A stretch of DNA of 64,000 nucleotides from Phytohalomonas tamaricis (GTDB lineage: Bacteria > Pseudomonadota > Gammaproteobacteria > Pseudomonadales > Halomonadaceae). This document shows positions 8,722-18,443 of the stretch, one piece after another. The DNA is taken from NCBI RefSeq assembly GCF_003012345.1, contig NZ_PVRV01000019.1, positions 713,245-777,244 on the forward strand, in the 5' to 3' direction. The translations under genes and the position numbers were made by a program. Below the pieces are notes generated by a model. That model made no database searches, had not been told where the DNA came from, and was given only the letters and a program-made list of their open reading frames with translations. Within the stretch, counting starts at the first letter, position 1; every line of letters starts with the position of its first letter.

Positions 8722-9478
8722 AGGGTTGGTTATTTTTATTTTGGAAGAATAATAAATGAGGGGAATAAGTCATTTATCCGAGTTGAGGAAGTGACTTAAA
8801 AAATATTAGAGATAGAGTTTTGTTTTGTTAGGTTTTAGTGTGGTTTGTTAGTAATGGTAAGGCATGATTAGTGATATTAATGCTGCTGGTAGTGAAAGCT
8901 TTTTAATTTAGCTGTCTATATTTTCCTTGAATGAGCTATTTGTTAAGCTTGTCTAATGAAATTATGGCTATTTGAAAAGGAAGGATGAAGAATGATTGTC
9001 GGCGAATATCTTAATTCATCTAATAGACATAAATATTTAAAATATTGTCAGTTATTAAGCCATAAAATTAAATGCATCCTTTGTATCCGTTATTCCTTCC
9101 TTACTGCTTCCCAGTCCTAGTGTTTACCACCTTTATACCCCTAAGTATTTAGTCACGCTTCAATTAATCAACAAGCCTCTGAACGTAATACTTAGTTAAA
9201 AGTCAGCATGCTACTTTTTAAAAGGTATTTATTTAGATATTGTTAATAATGAGACTTTAGTCGGTTGTTTTTATTCAAAACCATCAATAAATATGCTGAT
9301 TTAACCTTTGTCTTCTCATGGATTTGACGCCTTCCTTCCATAAGATAACTATAGCGGGACAAGAAAAAACGGGCAGGAAACGGAATGAGCGCCATTTAAT
9401 TAAATATGGTGTGGGCAACCTGCCGCGCGCGCTAAGAAAGCGCTGAGCACTACGCTGATCGTGTTGATGCGCCACACT
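8722..9478. other. AT-rich stretch without recognisable genes
   Basis: About 760 bases of strongly AT-rich DNA between the truncated PEP-mutase remnant and a terminator. No ORF with a convincing start, codon pattern or homology was seen on either strand. The base composition resembles the defence island at the left edge and suggests relic foreign DNA. Confidence 0.5.
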
Positions 9479-9507
9479 AAAACGCCCCGCATATCGCGGG
9501 GCGTTTT
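9479..9507 (-). terminator. Bidirectional intrinsic terminator
   Basis: The arms AAAACGCCCCGC (9479-9490) and GCGGGGCGTTTT (9496-9507) flank a 5-base loop, with A/T runs on both sides. It terminates the small gene at 9532-9864 on the minus strand. Confidence 0.8.
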
Positions 9508-9531
9508 AACGCGTAATGTACACGGCAAAGG

Positions 9532-9864
9532 TTATTGATTGCCGATATCACCGCCGCCACTGTCAATGCTGGTGACAAGCTCGTCGTAGCGCACCTCACC
9601 TGGCGTCATCATCGCCGCCTGTAGCCGCGTCAATTTTTCTTCATTGAACTGACTGGTATGTACGTAGCGGCCACCAATGCCGCCCGGCACGGAAAGCACC
9701 GGCCGGCCTTCGGCGTCAAGATTGTCTTCCATGGCGCTTACCAATCCGATGACTTCGGCATCGCGTACCTCCCAACAGGCTACCGGATGCACCAGTGCGT
9801 TTCCTTGCGGCCCTTTCTGAATCAGATACCAGCCTGACGAAGCCGTTATCACTGAGTTCCCCAT
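9532..9864 (-). CDS. Hypothetical protein, 110 residues
   Basis: Not recognised. A soluble, acidic protein with no signal peptide or membrane segment, containing WYLIQKGPQGNALVHPVACW near the N-terminus and a glycine-rich tail (DSGGGDIGNQ). The codon pattern is normal for the backbone, a GGAGAG-like Shine-Dalgarno lies upstream, and a clean terminator follows, so it is probably expressed. It is a single gene between an AT-rich relic region and the glucoamylase gene. No function is proposed. Confidence 0.6.
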   Translation of the reverse strand: MGNSVITASSGWYLIQKGPQGNALVHPVACWEVRDAEVIGLVSAMEDNLDAEGRPVLSVPGGIGGRYVHTSQFNEEKLTRLQAAMMTPGEVRYDELVTSIDSGGGDIGNQ

Positions 9865-9990
9865 TGCTTGCTCTCCTGTGGTTCAGCGTTCATGAATTAT
9901 CTTCGTCTAAGCGTGGTCGCAATCGTGGCTTCCGTCCACTGAGCGCTCAGCGCGCCATAGCTGCGTTTAGGGGAACTGCTAGCGGGAAGG

Positions 9991-10018
9991 GCTGTGCTGG
10001 GCAGCGGCCCAGCACAGC
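9991..10018 (-). terminator. Hairpin behind the glucoamylase gene
   Basis: Perfect arms GCTGTGCTGGGC (9991-10002) and GCCCAGCACAGC (10007-10018) with loop AGCG, just after the stop of the minus-strand glucoamylase. The T-run is weak, so termination may be factor-assisted, or the stem may act as an mRNA 3'-end stabiliser. Confidence 0.6.
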
Positions 10019-10025
10019 ATGACGA

Positions 10026-12524
10026 TTACTTCGTCAGTTTTTCAGCAACGACTGGGTAGTTATCCCACACGCGCTGATCACTTAATGAGCGCACCAGTTT
10101 GACGTATTCGGCATGAGACCACGCCAGCGGTGTGGCGGAGTCGGTGCCTTCGCCCTTGGTGTAGCCGTGGCGCTCGTTGTTGCCAACGCCGTCCCATATC
10201 TGCTCCGGCAGCATGTAACCTTCGTTGGCGAACAGCTCCATGGCCTTGACGTAGGTGCTTTTGATCTGTTCCAGCTGCTCGGCGCTCAACTGCTCTTGCC
10301 CTGCGGGGAGCTGGGCCTTGGCCAGCGCCAGGGCGTAATGCCCGCGCTCACCGGTGAAGATCGGCCAAACCCGGCCGCGCAGGCCTGAGTTCATGACCGG
10401 CGATTCGGTCGCCGGATAGTTGATGCCGCTGGTCTCGCTTTCGCCGTAGCCATCGTTGCCGTAGCGCCGCCAGCCGGGGAATTCACCTTCGACGCCCGGG
10501 TAGGTGAAGGTGTACTTGACCTGCAGGTTCTCGGGTAGCGTCTGACTGTCGAGTTCTTCAAGGCTATCGGTGATATGGGCATCGGTGGCGGGGCGGACGC
10601 CGTAACGCACCAGCTCCAGATAGCCGGCGTCGAGGATCTTGTCCTCGGCCATGCCGGGGCGGCTGTTGTTGTCCTGCAGCTTCTCGCCATCGTTGGGGTT
10701 GTCGTTCTTGCTGATGCGCAGGTAGTAGTTGCCATCGCCGAACTCGCCACTGTCGGTAAAGGTGGTGGCTTCGACCCGGTCAGAGTAGCGCTTGGCGGTA
10801 ATCAAAAAGCGTTGTGCCGCGTCATTGTCGTCTGCTTGCTGGGCAATCTCGGAGGCAGCGACTAGCCCGGCAATCACGGCGGCCGTGGTGGAAGGTGAGT
10901 AGCCTGGCTGTTCTTCCCAGCGCTCCTGCTGGGTCTGCGGCGGCTTGACCTCCCAATTGTTCCAGTCGATATGTACCTGCCCCCCTTCGACCAGAAACTC
11001 CGCGGCCGGCTTGAGCATGTCGCGATACCAGCGCTCGATCTGCTCATCACTTAGCACGCCTGCCTGCCAGAGCTTATAACCCAGCATGATCGGCATCGCG
11101 GTCTGGTCAAGCTGTACGCCGACCCATTCGATCTGCCCGTCTACATGGGTTTTCTGCAAGAACCAGCCGGTGGCGCCGGTAGCGGTGGTATCTTCCTCGT
11201 TCTCGTCACCCTGCTTTTGTTCATGAATGTAGGCGGAGGTGTCGGCCTGCATGGTCGGGGTGTCTTCCGTGACCTGCACTTTCTTGAGGTATTCAAAGGC
11301 GACCTTGGGCGTCTGTTGGTCACCGAGGGCGAGCAGCGCCATCGCACATTGATAGAAGTCACGCGGCCATACGGCTTTGTAGCCAGTGGTGCCTTCCTCT
11401 GCCGGTACGGTTTCCCCCCAGGGATTGGATAACGACGCGATCAGGGCGCCGGTATTGCTCTTGTCTTCCTGCGCCTTGAGCACCATGGCGCTGACGTTGA
11501 GCAGCTTGCCGCCGTCCGTTGTCTCGGTACGCATGTCCGGCAGGTGGGAAAGGGAGGCGAGATAATCCTGCCAGCCTATCGCATCGCCTTCGCCGTTATA
11601 GTCGGCCAGCACCTGGTCATAGCCGCGCTTGAGCGTGGCATCGGCGGCCTGATCGGCGGCGCGGCGGTCCTTGCCGAAACCGAGGACCAGATCGAGCGTG
11701 GTGGTGTTGCCCCTCTTGGGCAGGCGCGCCAGCATGGCGACGTTACCCGGTGTGTCGCCGGTGGTCAGGTAACGATGATCGAGCTGACCGTCATCGCGCA
11801 GATCGCTCAGGCCATCGGAGGTGCCTACAAAGCCGACGGTGGGAACTTCCAGCGCGCGGTTGGCCTTGACCACCAGTGTAGTGCCCTTCTCTTGAGCGTA
11901 GAGCGCCTGCTGTTCGGTGAAGGCGCTATCCCCGCTGCCGCTGTTGTCGATGGCGGGGTCAACGTACACGTAGGGGTAAATGTCGGGTTCGTCACTACGG
12001 AAGATGACCCGTATCATCAAGGCGTTTGAGTCGGGGTCCGTGAAGATATGCTTCTCGATCTCGTAACGCCCCTCCTTGTCACGATTGATAATCCGGTAGG
12101 CGAGGGAGTTGGGTCGGCCCTCGTCGTCCACCGAGAGATAGCTGATCTCGCTTTCGGTATCCTTTTGCTCGACATCCACGAAGTCCGGGCCCTGGATAAC
12201 CAGCTGCAGTTGCCTGAGCTGGGCTTCATGAATCAGGCCGAACATGGTTTCAGTCAGGATGCCGTTAGCGAGAGAAAACCATACCTTCGAGACGGCGCCG
12301 GTAGCTGCATCAGACGAGAAGTGCCCGTTTTTGTACTGCTCATAGGACGTGCCGATGCCAGTCTTGCCGGAATAGGACCAGAACGGCGCATCACCCGGTG
12401 CGCCGGGGGCGACCTGAGCGTTGCTTTCGGCCTGGGAAGAAGGCGTCGCGGCGGCATGGGCGGGCATGAGCGGAGCCGCCATGAGCGTGGCGATCGTCAG
12501 TGTCAGTAGACGTTTTTGGAACAT
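10026..12524 (-). CDS. Secreted GH15 glucan 1,4-alpha-glucosidase (glucoamylase)
   Basis: An 832-residue exported enzyme that releases glucose from the non-reducing ends of alpha-glucans. The signal peptide ends in PAHAAA (about residue 26). An N-terminal beta-sandwich domain (about 30-310) is followed by the (alpha/alpha)6 barrel. Signatures are YKAVWPRDFYQCAMALLALG (substrate-binding Arg-Asp), the general-acid region WEEQPGYSPST (about 534) and the general-base region PEQIWD (about 770). The length is usual for bacterial glucoamylases with the N-terminal domain. It is monogenic, with no neighbouring maltose transport genes. A second, cytosolic-type GH15 lies at 27232. The acidic surface (many Asp/Glu) fits a halophile's exported enzyme. 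Confidence 0.92.
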   Translation of the reverse strand: MFQKRLLTLTIATLMAAPLMPAHAAATPSSQAESNAQVAPGAPGDAPFWSYSGKTGIGTSYEQYKNGHFSSDAATGAVSKVWFSLANGILTETMFGLIHEAQLRQLQLVIQGPDFVDVEQKDTESEISYLSVDDEGRPNSLAYRIINRDKEGRYEIEKHIFTDPDSNALMIRVIFRSDEPDIYPYVYVDPAIDNSGSGDSAFTEQQALYAQEKGTTLVVKANRALEVPTVGFVGTSDGLSDLRDDGQLDHRYLTTGDTPGNVAMLARLPKRGNTTTLDLVLGFGKDRRAADQAADATLKRGYDQVLADYNGEGDAIGWQDYLASLSHLPDMRTETTDGGKLLNVSAMVLKAQEDKSNTGALIASLSNPWGETVPAEEGTTGYKAVWPRDFYQCAMALLALGDQQTPKVAFEYLKKVQVTEDTPTMQADTSAYIHEQKQGDENEEDTTATGATGWFLQKTHVDGQIEWVGVQLDQTAMPIMLGYKLWQAGVLSDEQIERWYRDMLKPAAEFLVEGGQVHIDWNNWEVKPPQTQQERWEEQPGYSPSTTAAVIAGLVAASEIAQQADDNDAAQRFLITAKRYSDRVEATTFTDSGEFGDGNYYLRISKNDNPNDGEKLQDNNSRPGMAEDKILDAGYLELVRYGVRPATDAHITDSLEELDSQTLPENLQVKYTFTYPGVEGEFPGWRRYGNDGYGESETSGINYPATESPVMNSGLRGRVWPIFTGERGHYALALAKAQLPAGQEQLSAEQLEQIKSTYVKAMELFANEGYMLPEQIWDGVGNNERHGYTKGEGTDSATPLAWSHAEYVKLVRSLSDQRVWDNYPVVAEKLTK

Positions 12525-12731
12525 GGAATATAGGAGCCTTCCGTGGTGTCGTAACGATAATAGCGCTTGGCACGTGCCGCGTCGGATAGGCGCGTATGGC
12601 AGCTATCCATAGGGCTTCGTTACGCTAGGGCAGGCGAAACGCGCTTTCAATTGGACCATGAGCGAATGGTGATATAGGCATCGGCATGTCTGGCAGGGCG
12701 GCGTTTTTATGCTGTCACAAACAAGAAAAAA

Positions 12732-12750
12732 GGCCGCGCATTGCGCGGCC
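12732..12750 (-). terminator. Terminator of the exported SDR gene
   Basis: Stem GGCCGCGC (12732-12739), loop ATT, GCGCGGCC (12743-12750). On the minus strand it is followed by a T-run (A-run at about 12725-12731). Confidence 0.85.
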
Positions 12751-12778
12751 TCTGTTCAGATCTTCGAGCGTTGAGTGC

Positions 12779-13792
12779 CTAAAGCGGCGCGGTGCCGCCG
12801 GTGGCGCCGTATAGCTCGCCGGTGACATAGCTCGACTCTGCCGAGGCGAGCTGTACGTAGACCGTAGCGAGTTCCGCCGGCTGGCCGGGGCGCTTCATCG
12901 GCGTGCTGGAACCGAAGCTCTTGAGCTTGTCCGGCGAGGCGTTGCTGCACACCTGCAGAGGCGTCCAGAACGGCCCGGGGGCTACGGCATTGACGCGGAT
13001 GCCGCGGTCGATCATCTGCTTGGCCAAGCCTTTGCTGAAGTTCGCTATGCCGGCCTTGGTCATGGCGTAGTCGAGCAGGCTTTCCGAGGGTCGCCAAGCG
13101 TTGACCGAGGCGGTGTTGATGATCGCTGAGCCCGGCGGCATATGCGGGATGGCAGCCTTGCTGATCCAGAACATGGCGTAAAGATTGGTCTTCAGCGTCC
13201 AATCAAAATACTCGGTAGTGATGTCGAGGATCGAGTCGTGACCGTACTGACGGGCGGCGTTGTTGACGAGGATATCGAGGCCGCCGAGCTGGTTGACTGC
13301 CTGGTTGACGAGCCGATTACAAAATTCTTCGTCACGGATATCACCCGGAATAGCGACTGCGTTGCGTCCGGCCTGGCGAATCAGTTCGACGACTTCCTGA
13401 GCGTCGGGCTCTTCCTCGGGCAGGTAGTTGATCGCCACGTCGGCCCCTTCCCGTGCATAGGCGATCGCCGCCGCACGGCCGATGCCTGAGTCACCACCGG
13501 TGATCAGCGCCTTGCGCCCAGCAAGACGATTGCTGCCGCGATAACTTTCTTCACCGTGGTCAGGGGGAGGATTCATCTTGCTGGCCAGTGCAGGCCATGG
13601 CTGCGACTGGTTCTCGAACGGTGGCTTCTTGTAACGCTCTTGAGGGTTGACCAGCGGTACCGGCGCTGCGGCCGGCGTCGTGCCCTTGGCACCCGATTGT
13701 GCAAATGCCGGCGCGGCAGCAGCGGCGGCCAACGTCAATCCGGCACTCTTGATGATCCTGCGGCGTGAGGCATTCGGCTCGTTCGAATCCAT
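12779..13792 (-). CDS. Tat-exported short-chain dehydrogenase/reductase (YghA-like)
   Basis: A 337-residue SDR with a twin-arginine leader (NASRRRIIKSAG, arginines 10-12, then an Ala-rich hydrophobic stretch), so a folded, cofactor-loaded enzyme should be exported. Cofactor motif TGGDSGIG is at 98-105, NNAA at 177-180, catalytic Ser229 in TASV, and YAMTK at 242-246. The start is the internal ATG at 13792 with GGAGG upstream; the longer frame to 13894 has no ribosome site. It resembles the YghA/glucose-1-dehydrogenase-like SDR group. A sigma-S-like -10 motif lies about 57 nt upstream. The substrate is not predictable. Confidence 0.88.
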   Translation of the reverse strand: MDSNEPNASRRRIIKSAGLTLAAAAAAPAFAQSGAKGTTPAAAPVPLVNPQERYKKPPFENQSQPWPALASKMNPPPDHGEESYRGSNRLAGRKALITGGDSGIGRAAAIAYAREGADVAINYLPEEEPDAQEVVELIRQAGRNAVAIPGDIRDEEFCNRLVNQAVNQLGGLDILVNNAARQYGHDSILDITTEYFDWTLKTNLYAMFWISKAAIPHMPPGSAIINTASVNAWRPSESLLDYAMTKAGIANFSKGLAKQMIDRGIRVNAVAPGPFWTPLQVCSNASPDKLKSFGSSTPMKRPGQPAELATVYVQLASAESSYVTGELYGATGGTAPL

Positions 13793-13848
13793 GTGGCTCT
13801 CCTCCCTGAGGGTAAGCATTAATGGGTGACGCGGCGGGTGCCGACGTT

Positions 13849-13860
13849 GAAAAAGCCTAG
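13849..13860 (-). promoter_or_regulatory. Possible sigma-S-type -10 element of the exported SDR
   Basis: The minus strand reads CTAGGCTTTTTC, close to the extended -10 of RpoS promoters (CTATACTTAA class). It sits 57 nt before the SDR start. The surrounding sequence (GCCTAGACCGTTTTT and beyond) recurs at about 15451-15485. Confidence 0.4.
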
Positions 13861-13894
13861 ACCGTTTTTTGCTAATTAACCCAGGAGAGGGCAT

Positions 13895-14207
13895 AGAGGA
13901 AAGGGCCTCGGGACGGAGATAAACGCCGTGGCGCTACGCGTGCCCAGTCGTGAGGGTTTGGTAGTCCGTCGAGCGTTCTTCTATCTTTAAGGCATTGCCC
14001 TTGGCGTATCAGGACACGCTCGGGTGCGCCATCCCAAGGATTACACGCGACGTACCATACGTCTTGCCGTAAGAAGCGCCATAATGAGTGGGCACACGCC
14101 GTGCTTATCACGCGCTTCGTTATCAAGGCGAGTAGACGGGCCTGGATAACATCACCCGTAATGAATAACGGCTATCAACTCATGTCTTAATAAAGGAATA
14201 ACGTGAC
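13895..14207. other. Intergenic region, no gene seen
   Basis: About 310 bases between the divergent SDR and lipoprotein genes. It holds the upstream part of the SDR promoter repeat and the lipoprotein Shine-Dalgarno (AAAGGA at 14192-14197). No other feature was recognised. Confidence 0.4.
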
Positions 14208-14555
14208 GTGAAGGTTCCTTTCGGTGTGATAGCAATAATCGTTCTTCTGCTATCAGGCTGCACCTCGCAACCACAGTCGCAATACAGTCAGAAGCTGATT
14301 GCCAACGAGCGTGACGTGGCGGCAGAGCAGGCAGAGAAGGAAGACGACGATTCAGCAGGGGTCAGAACGTTTAGCCGTACCTGTCACGCTGCCAATTCCT
14401 ACACCCGGGCGGAGCGGTGGTTTACGTATGTCGCCATGGGGCTCGCCGATTTTTTCGTGCCCTCCTATAACGGCAATGATAGCGATCTACCGGAGCCGAT
14501 TGGAGATAACTGGGACAATAATCCATTAAAGCCTGATATTGTTTGCGAGGATTGA
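14208..14555 (+). CDS. Small predicted lipoprotein
   Basis: 115 residues with a GTG start, AAAGGA about 10 nt upstream, and a lipoprotein signal peptide whose lipobox is LLSGC (Cys18), so the mature protein should be acylated and membrane-anchored in the periplasm. The mature part is charged and contains FSRTCHAANSYTRAERWFTY and a short hydrophobic segment (AMGLADFFV). Two further cysteines could form a disulfide. The family was not recognised. It is monocistronic, between an exported SDR and a Crp/Fnr regulator. Confidence 0.65.
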   Translation: MKVPFGVIAIIVLLLSGCTSQPQSQYSQKLIANERDVAAEQAEKEDDDSAGVRTFSRTCHAANSYTRAERWFTYVAMGLADFFVPSYNGNDSDLPEPIGDNWDNNPLKPDIVCED

Positions 14556-14690
14556 TCTGGCGTTTAGCCGGTTGCCTATCTGTTGCTGTGCCATTCTCCT
14601 CCTTCGGTTTTTCATTTGGAGTGCAACGTCCTAGCGGCACTTCGTCTATTCAATGACAAGAGATACGCCTTGCACATTCAGGAGAGGTGA

Positions 14691-15407
14691 ATGATCGGAC
14701 CGCTGATCAAGAAGCTAAACCATTACATGGATATCTCTGATAAAGAGACGCAACTACTGATTGATTCGATTACCCGAACCATCAGCATAAACCGAGGTGA
14801 AAACATCATCACCGAGGGAAGCAAGCCCGGTGAGACACACCTTATGCTGGAGGGATGGGCCTGTCGTTACAAGCTGATGGGGAATGGCAAGTTTCACATC
14901 ATGGCTTATCTCATCCCCGGGGATTTATGTGATGTGCATGTGGCGATCCTCGATCAGATGGATCATTCGATTCGTACGCTCACGCCCGCCACGGTGGCCT
15001 GTATTCCCCATGAGAAGATCGACTACATCATGGAGCACCACTATAGGCTCGCACGTGCTCTGTTCTGGTCGACCCTCGTCGACGAGGCGATTTTGCGGGA
15101 ATGGCTGGTCAGCACGGGCCATCGCTCTGCTGATCGACGTCTGGCGCACGTATTTTGTGAACTGCTGGTGCGCTCGCGTTCAGCCGGGCTCAGTGATGAC
15201 AATAGTTTCAACCTGCCGCTGACACAGGAAGAGCTGGGCGACTCGATGGGCATGACGGTGGTACATACCAACCGGGTCATTCAGAAGCTGAGAAGCGAGG
15301 GGCTGATTACGCTGCAAAACAAGCGCTTGGTGATCCATGATTGGGAGCGCATGGTGGCCTTCGCTGAATTCAACCCGAACTATCTGCATCGTCAGAAATC
15401 GTATTGA
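14691..15407 (+). CDS. Crp/Fnr-family transcriptional regulator
   Basis: 238 residues: a cNMP-binding-like beta-roll (about 20-140, with GDLCDVHVAILDQMDHSI) and a C-terminal winged helix (about 165-225; LGDSMGMTVVHTNRVIQKLR). The effector pocket lacks the classical Crp phosphate-binding motif RxS, so the ligand is uncertain. A GGAGAGG Shine-Dalgarno precedes the ATG. It is closest to the paralog at 47385: both contain EGWACRYKL, WSTxVDEAxLREWLV and end FNPNYLH or FDPAYLH. Possibly a stress or redox regulator. Confidence 0.87.
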   Translation: MIGPLIKKLNHYMDISDKETQLLIDSITRTISINRGENIITEGSKPGETHLMLEGWACRYKLMGNGKFHIMAYLIPGDLCDVHVAILDQMDHSIRTLTPATVACIPHEKIDYIMEHHYRLARALFWSTLVDEAILREWLVSTGHRSADRRLAHVFCELLVRSRSAGLSDDNSFNLPLTQEELGDSMGMTVVHTNRVIQKLRSEGLITLQNKRLVIHDWERMVAFAEFNPNYLHRQKSY

Positions 15408-15519
15408 GCTTGGCCGTGCGTGAAGGCGGCTGAGTCACGTCCCGAATTCGGAAAAGCCTAGACCGTTTTTCGTTAATCAATCCAGATCAGCTGATCTTGG
15501 GCAGTATCACGCTGTGCAC

Positions 15520-15716
15520 GAACGTTCTATAACTATCGGAAAGGCGATGTCCTGGCTGTTGGCAAATCGCCCGCCACGGTGGCAAGCGAGCTTGGCTTCG
15601 CTGACCAGAGCCATCTTGGCCGTTGGTTCCGCCGTGCTTACGGACTGACGCCAGCGCATTATCGACGCCGCTGCACGAACCTTCCAGACGACACGGTAGC
15701 GCACGCCTCAGACTGA
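15520..15716 (+). pseudogene. AraC-family regulator, C-terminal remnant
   Basis: Without a start codon, the frame ending at TGA 15714-15716 reads PATVASELGFADQSHLGRWF followed by RRAYGLTPAHYRR, which is the second helix-turn-helix of AraC/XylS regulators almost perfectly. The ligand domain and first helix-turn-helix are absent, so it is a 5'-deleted gene. AraC regulators with this signature often sit beside LysE exporters, as the remnant does here. The left end is approximate. Confidence 0.75.
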
Positions 15717-15745
15717 AGTACCATCGTCTTCAGGAGTCGTTGTAC

Positions 15746-15826
15746 ATGAGCTTACTCATCGCTTTCATCTCTTCCTCGACGTGCGGCTTCATCGTCAGCG
15801 CCACTGTCTTCAAACGGTGGAGGTAA
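15746..15826 (+). CDS. Possible 26-residue leader peptide upstream of lysE-like gene
   Basis: ATG at 15746 with a good Shine-Dalgarno (CAGGAG, 15731-15736) and a hydrophobic product MSLLIAFISSSTCGFIVSAT, then VFKRWR. The stop lies 3 nt before the exporter ATG and contains its GGAGG, so translation could be coupled. No family is known and it could be fortuitous. Confidence 0.35.
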   Translation: MSLLIAFISSSTCGFIVSATVFKRWR

Positions 15827-15829
15827 GCA

Positions 15830-16447
15830 ATGCAGACGCTCGTCTCCTTCATGCTGTTCGCTTTCGTGGCTTCGATCACGCCCGGGCCGACCAACCTGCT
15901 GGTACTGGTACAGAGCCTGCGCCACGGACTCAAGGCCACGCTGCCCCTCGTCGTTGCCGCCTGTCTGGCGGCGGCCGCAATTGTATGGCTGGTGGGCTGT
16001 GGTCTCGGTGGGTTACTTAATGCTCATCCATCTTTCCAGACCGCAATGGGCTGGCTCGGCGTTGCCTGGCTGAGCTATCTGGCCTGGCGCATCTTCGTCA
16101 GTGCTCCGTCCGGTGTTGATATTGACGGTGAGCAGGCCAATGCTGTGCGCTTTCGTATCCGCGACGCTGCCGGTCTGCAACTGAGCAATCCCAAGACATG
16201 GATGATGGCACTGGCGGTAGTAGGCGTGTTCGCTGGCCATGTCGGTGATCGAATCGAAGAGGTGACGCGGCTTGCGTTACTCTTCTTCGCTATTTCCGTG
16301 CCGTGTCTGAGCGTGTGGGCGCTACTGGGCACGGGCGCAGCTGTGCAACTCTGCACGGGCAATGATGTGGCTGAATCGGCTCATGGCCATGCTGTTGCTG
16401 GTCTCCGCCTGGCTAAGCCAGCTAGCGGCGTGAACAGCACAAAATGA
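15830..16447 (+). CDS. LysE/RhtB-family amino acid exporter, C-terminus frameshifted
   Basis: An inner-membrane exporter of about 205 residues. The opening SFMLFAFVASITPGPTNLLV carries the family PGP motif, followed by further hydrophobic helices. GGAGG lies just upstream. From about base 16345 the frame encodes a polar tail (NDVAESAHGHAV), whereas the +1 frame continues with a typical last helix, RAMMWLNRLMAMLLLVSAW, ending at TGA 16431-16433. One indel has therefore probably removed the last transmembrane helix. It lies behind a decayed AraC gene, so this locus may be degenerating. The substrate is unknown. Confidence 0.75.
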   Translation: MQTLVSFMLFAFVASITPGPTNLLVLVQSLRHGLKATLPLVVAACLAAAAIVWLVGCGLGGLLNAHPSFQTAMGWLGVAWLSYLAWRIFVSAPSGVDIDGEQANAVRFRIRDAAGLQLSNPKTWMMALAVVGVFAGHVGDRIEEVTRLALLFFAISVPCLSVWALLGTGAAVQLCTGNDVAESAHGHAVAGLRLAKPASGVNSTK

Positions 16448-16677
16448 CTCCCGCCTCGCTGCTGGTTCTTCTCTTCTATGTCGGGCCTTGTGTCGGGTCT
16501 GCTTCGGCCGGTGATGATGCGAGTCTTGAGCTATTGGGCGTCTCGATCAGAATGCTCAAAATTTTTTCAGGCGGCGAATAAATTGCTCACGGATTGATTT
16601 ATAACTAGGCGACACGCGCAATGCCTGTGCGCGGTTACCGCATGATCCAACGGCAAACAACAACAGGAACCAGCAGC

Positions 16678-17265
16678 ATGGTCTTATCAGATTCCATATC
16701 GCCCCTTGACGCAGGGAATGCCATTTCGCCACAGGGCGATTTACGCGTACGCGAGGCCAGTGACGCCGACATGGCCATGATTCAGGCTATTTATGCCTAC
16801 CATGTCCTGCACGGTTTGGCCTCATTCGAGGAGGTGCCGCCTGCTCTGGCGGAGATGCAGGCTCGCCGTGCGGCGGTATTGGCCGCCGGATTGCCCTATC
16901 TGGTGGCCACGCTGGGCGATCAGGTGGTTGGCTATAGCTACGCGACGTTTTATCGGCCGCGTTCCGCTTATCGCCACACCCTTGAGGATTCGGTCTACGT
17001 TGCCCACGGCATGGGCGGTCGCGGCATTGGCAAGGCCTTGCTGGCGGCGCTGATTGGACGTTGTGAGCAGGGACCGTGGCGGCAGATGCTCGCTGTGATT
17101 GGCAACAGCGGCAACGCCGGTTCGGTTGCGCTGCACCGCAGCCTCGGCTTCACCCATGTCGGCACGTTTAAATCGGTTGGTTTCAAGTTCGGTGACTGGG
17201 TCGATACGGTGTTGATGCAACGCTCACTGGGCGAAGGCGACAGGACACTACCGTCTGAGCGGTAG
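16678..17265 (+). CDS. GNAT N-acetyltransferase, phosphinothricin acetyltransferase-like
   Basis: A GNAT enzyme of about 195 residues. LRVREASDADMAMIQAIYAY, HVLHGLASFEEVPP and the acetyl-CoA loop RGIGKALL are characteristic of the Pat/Bar and YncA-like group, which acetylate methionine sulfone/sulfoximine or phosphinothricin. Start chosen at 16678 because AGGA lies 10 nt upstream; in-frame ATGs at 16621 and 16642 have no good ribosome site and would add a non-homologous extension. Followed by a terminator. Physiological role probably detoxification. Confidence 0.85.
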   Translation: MVLSDSISPLDAGNAISPQGDLRVREASDADMAMIQAIYAYHVLHGLASFEEVPPALAEMQARRAAVLAAGLPYLVATLGDQVVGYSYATFYRPRSAYRHTLEDSVYVAHGMGGRGIGKALLAALIGRCEQGPWRQMLAVIGNSGNAGSVALHRSLGFTHVGTFKSVGFKFGDWVDTVLMQRSLGEGDRTLPSER

Positions 17266-17289
17266 TGGAGAGTAGATAACCATTAGGAA

Positions 17290-17317
17290 CGGCGCATCAG
17301 ACTAGATGCGCCGCTTT
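17290..17317 (+). terminator. Terminator behind the GNAT gene
   Basis: Stem CGGCGCATC (17290-17298) with GATGCGCCG (17305-17313), followed by CTTTT. It also separates the convergent ydfG gene. Confidence 0.8.
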
Positions 17318-17330
17318 TATTGCGGGAGGT

Positions 17331-18107
<777 letters not shown>

Positions 18108-18443
18108 TTATGACTGTTGTGACGACACATGCATGAATAACACCTTATCCCATTGCTGCGCTGCTGTCCGTCCATCTGACAACGCGCTTACCGTTGGCAT
18201 GACGCTACTTTAGGAAAACACCTGTCAGCGGAATAGGGCCAGATGGTGACAACAACCGGGACATCCTATCTGCCTGCGTCTGTCCAATGCGCCGGTTCGT
18301 TCTGGCTCTATCCGGCGCCGCTCGGTTTTCTCTAGGCTGATCCCATTCCATCGGCTCCGGCACATGCACTCTCGTGGCGGCGCGGTCTGATAGCCGTGTC
18401 GCGGGTTCACTTACCATCATCCTTTCAGGCAGGCACAGCGGAC

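Noticed and set aside
11544..12029. 161-residue ORF antisense to the glucoamylase
   Set aside because: Shadow frame of a high-GC gene; no ribosome site.
16444..16581. 45-residue ORF with signal-like start (MTPASLLVLLFYVG)
   Set aside because: No ribosome site, overlaps the frameshifted exporter end, no recognised family; too weak to list.
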